Source: an uncultured Clostridia bacterium
GTDB taxonomy: Bacteria > Bacillota > Clostridia > Oscillospirales > Oscillospiraceae
Direction of reading: 5' to 3'
NCBI GenBank assembly: GCA_947177115.1
Contig: CAMWTG010000166.1
Location: 1-6,322 of the forward strand
DNA: 6,322 nucleotides
Part shown: positions 5,069 through 6,322 of the stretch, piece by piece
How the letters are laid out: the number at the start of each line of letters is the position of its first letter
Numbering within the stretch: position 1 is the stretch's first letter
Notes under the pieces: generated by a model
Seen by the model: the letters and a program-made list of their open reading frames with translations, nothing else
What the model was told of the DNA's origin: nothing
The model's database searches: none
Position numbers and translations under genes: made by a program

Positions 5069-5965
5069 ATGATGGAGCAGGCATCCAAAGAGAAGCATGT
5101 GACCGCTGCGCTGCTGCTGGGCGGCAGTCTGCTGGAATGCTTTCTGGCCGCCGGGACACTGGGCCGGACGGCAGAAGAAAACTTTACAGAGGAACACTAC
5201 CACGCCAGTTACGAGCTTCTCCTGTGCCAGGGGGGGGCGGGATTCCAGTTTGCCAACGGCGCCGCCTTTGGCTACCGGGAAGATACGGTGTTCCTCTTCC
5301 CTCCCCATGTGCGCCATGCTAGCATTCTGGACGCGGGGCACCGGGAAAAGCGCTCGTCTATTCGCTTTCTGGCCAGCCGTTGGGAACGGGGCGGTAGGAG
5401 CGGGGAGATGGAACGCATCCTGACGGCCCTCGGCCAATCCGGCTGTTTCCACCTCCCTCTGGACAGTGGGATGGCGGAGCTGCTGGCCCTGCTGGGCGAA
5501 GCGGCGGAGCGGGGCCGGACTCTGGAAACCTCCGGCCTGCTGGCGGCCCTGTTGGGCCGTGTGTTCCAGCTGTGCCGCCAGGAAGGGGCGGGAGATGGCA
5601 GCGCGCTGGACGATGCCTGCCGGCGGAAATTCCTGGTGGATCACTATTTCGATCAGGTAGCGGACAGCGGAGAGGAACCGGCGCGGATGGAGGAGCTGTG
5701 CGCCCGTCTGCACCTGAGCCCCAGCCAGCTCAACCGATTTCTCAAGGAGACCTACGGCGTCACTTTTAAACAGCGCACCATCGATGTCCGCCTGGCGAAG
5801 ATCAAATACTACCTGCGCTGCACGGATCTGACCGCCTCCGAGGTAGCCCGGCGGATGAATTTCCCTACTGACAGCAGCTTCTCCCTCTTTTTCCGGCAGC
5901 ACGAGGGCCTCTCCCCCACCCAGTTCCGGCGGCAGCGCCGCAGGGAGCAGACGGAGTGGTCATAA
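5069..5965 (+). CDS. AraC-family transcriptional regulator (cupin sensor + two-HTH domain)
   Basis: A 298-residue cytoplasmic DNA-binding regulator. The N-terminal half is a cupin-like sensor: EEHYHASYELLLCQGG (41-56) has the His-x-x-x-Glu pattern, and FLFPPHVRHAS (75-85) is the typical later cupin strand. The C-terminal half (about 185-290) is an AraC DNA-binding domain. Helix-turn-helix 1 lies at about 206-228 (MEELCARLHLSPSQLNRFLK), then the linker helix RLAKIKYYL, then helix-turn-helix 2 at about 254-277 (LTASEVARRMNFPTDSSFSL), and the family-ending FFRQHEGLSPTQFR. The ATG at 5069 is preferred over an in-frame ATG at 5012 because GGGGAGG (5056-5062) lies six bases before it. Divergent placement next to the operon suggests it controls those three genes in response to a small, probably sugar-like, ligand. 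No clear terminator follows. Confidence 0.93.
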   Translation: MMEQASKEKHVTAALLLGGSLLECFLAAGTLGRTAEENFTEEHYHASYELLLCQGGAGFQFANGAAFGYREDTVFLFPPHVRHASILDAGHREKRSSIRFLASRWERGGRSGEMERILTALGQSGCFHLPLDSGMAELLALLGEAAERGRTLETSGLLAALLGRVFQLCRQEGAGDGSALDDACRRKFLVDHYFDQVADSGEEPARMEELCARLHLSPSQLNRFLKETYGVTFKQRTIDVRLAKIKYYLRCTDLTASEVARRMNFPTDSSFSLFFRQHEGLSPTQFRRQRRREQTEWS

Positions 5966-6123
5966 GACGGGCATAGCCGGAGAATACCCAGAAAGCAGCA
6001 ATCCTCTGCCGAACTAACCGTAGCATATCTACCGCCGGAGCTGTGGAGCCCCTATCGCCGCCTTAGCGTAAAGTATATGGTCATTTACTGGCACAGAGAA
6101 AATATGGTACGCTGCAAAATCTT
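5966..6123. other. Intergenic stretch without a recognised gene
   Basis: Between the regulator stop and the insertion sequence there is no ORF with a plausible ribosome-binding site and no hairpin with a T tract. A short direct repeat, AAATATGGTA, occurs near 6100 and again near 6163 inside the insertion-sequence leader. AGCGTA (6065) and TACGCT (6108) form a weak inverted pair. I see nothing firm here. Confidence 0.4.
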
Positions 6124-6167
6124 GGGAACCTCTGATTTAATCAGCCCTCCCCCGCAAGAAAGAAATA

Positions 6168-6176
6168 TGGTAAAAT
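6168..6176 (+). promoter_or_regulatory. Extended -10 promoter of the transposase
   Basis: TGGTAAAAT is an extended -10 (TGn plus TAAAAT, five of six), 33 bases before the transposase ATG. No -35 is recognisable. Confidence 0.4.
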
Positions 6177-6209
6177 AGAAGCAACAAAGAAATAGGGAGG
6201 AGCACGAAA

Positions 6210-6322
6210 ATGCAACAGGAAACATTTACGGATATGGAGTACAGCAGCTGCAAGAAGAAAACGAAGTGAGAAGAATTTCTGGAGATTATGGATGACATCA
6301 TCCCGTGGGAGGAGTGGGCAGG
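6210..6322 (+). pseudogene. IS5-group transposase, N-terminal fragment with nonsense codon
   Basis: The ATG at 6210 is preceded by GGGAGG nine bases upstream. The reading MQQETFTDMEYSSCKKKTK, then a TGA codon, then EEFLEIMDDIIPWEEWA lines up with the conserved N-terminus of IS5-group transposases. There the pattern is TF-D-E-S, then a basic cluster, then a Lys/Arg-Glu-x-Phe-Leu block leading to an I-P-W motif. The TGA at 6267-6269 occupies a position where a basic residue is expected, so one C-to-T change from CGA (Arg) would explain it. The DDE catalytic core lies outside the window. The element is probably inactive unless the stop is a sequence error. Confidence 0.75.

Larger units (their letters stand above)
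6124..6322 (+). mobile_element. 5' part of an IS5-family insertion sequence (cut by window edge)
   Basis: The IS is inferred from the transposase start at 6210 and its leader. The left boundary is uncertain: GGGAACCTCTGATTTAATC at 6124 looks like a terminal repeat, and CTGATTTAATCAG inside it is nearly palindromic. The right end is outside the window, so neither the matching terminal repeat nor the target duplication can be checked. Confidence 0.6.

Noticed and set aside
5066..5902. Minus-strand ORF (278 codons) opposite the AraC-type regulator
   Set aside because: The plus strand has a complete AraC-family protein with promoter and ribosome-binding site; the opposite frame lacks both.
1..6322. 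CRISPR array, tRNA or rRNA genes
   Set aside because: No regularly spaced direct repeats and no tRNA- or rRNA-like sequence were seen on either strand.

Overview
The window is GC-rich DNA with strong AGGAGG-type ribosome-binding sites, short intergenic gaps and 4-base overlapping operon junctions. It carries a DUF624/YesL-like membrane protein, a MITE-like element and an IS5-group transposase. Together these suggest a Gram-positive anaerobe of the Clostridia, perhaps an Oscillospiraceae-type gut bacterium. That placement is an inference from style and gene families, not from a marker gene.

Layout, left to right. Positions 1-717 (minus) hold the first 239 codons of galE, cut by the window edge, with an extended -10 promoter upstream. 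A rho-independent terminator at about 869-901 ends the next gene, a five-helix DUF624/YesL-like membrane protein (923-1543, minus). Positions 1544-1866 hold no conventional gene. They contain a 163-bp inverted-repeat element (1660-1822) with 30-bp arms, which encloses a 25-codon reading frame with a near-perfect Shine-Dalgarno site. Next to it is a 12-bp perfect palindrome (1844-1869) that overlaps the stop codon of the following gene.

Positions 1867-4905 (minus) form a tight three-gene operon read right to left: a DegT/DnrJ/EryC1-family aminotransferase, a sialate-lyase-like member of the DHDPS aldolase family, and an aldo/keto reductase. The junctions are 4-base overlaps (GTGA, then ATGA). 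The reductase is broken: a one-base deletion near 2685 separates its first 31 codons from the rest, and its 3' end looks shortened where the palindrome begins. A divergent AraC-type regulator (5069-5965, plus) shares the 163-bp control region, where two promoters overlap on an imperfect dyad. The set looks like an AraC-controlled pathway acting on a keto sugar or sugar acid by transamination, aldol cleavage or condensation, and carbonyl reduction. The substrate cannot be read from the sequence.

The right end (from about 6124) is the start of an IS5-group insertion sequence whose transposase frame is stopped at codon 20.

The most interesting parts are the 1660-1822 element, whose arm differences mostly keep pairing in RNA of one strand only; the apparent decay of the reductase beside it; and the unassigned aminotransferase/aldolase/reductase pathway.
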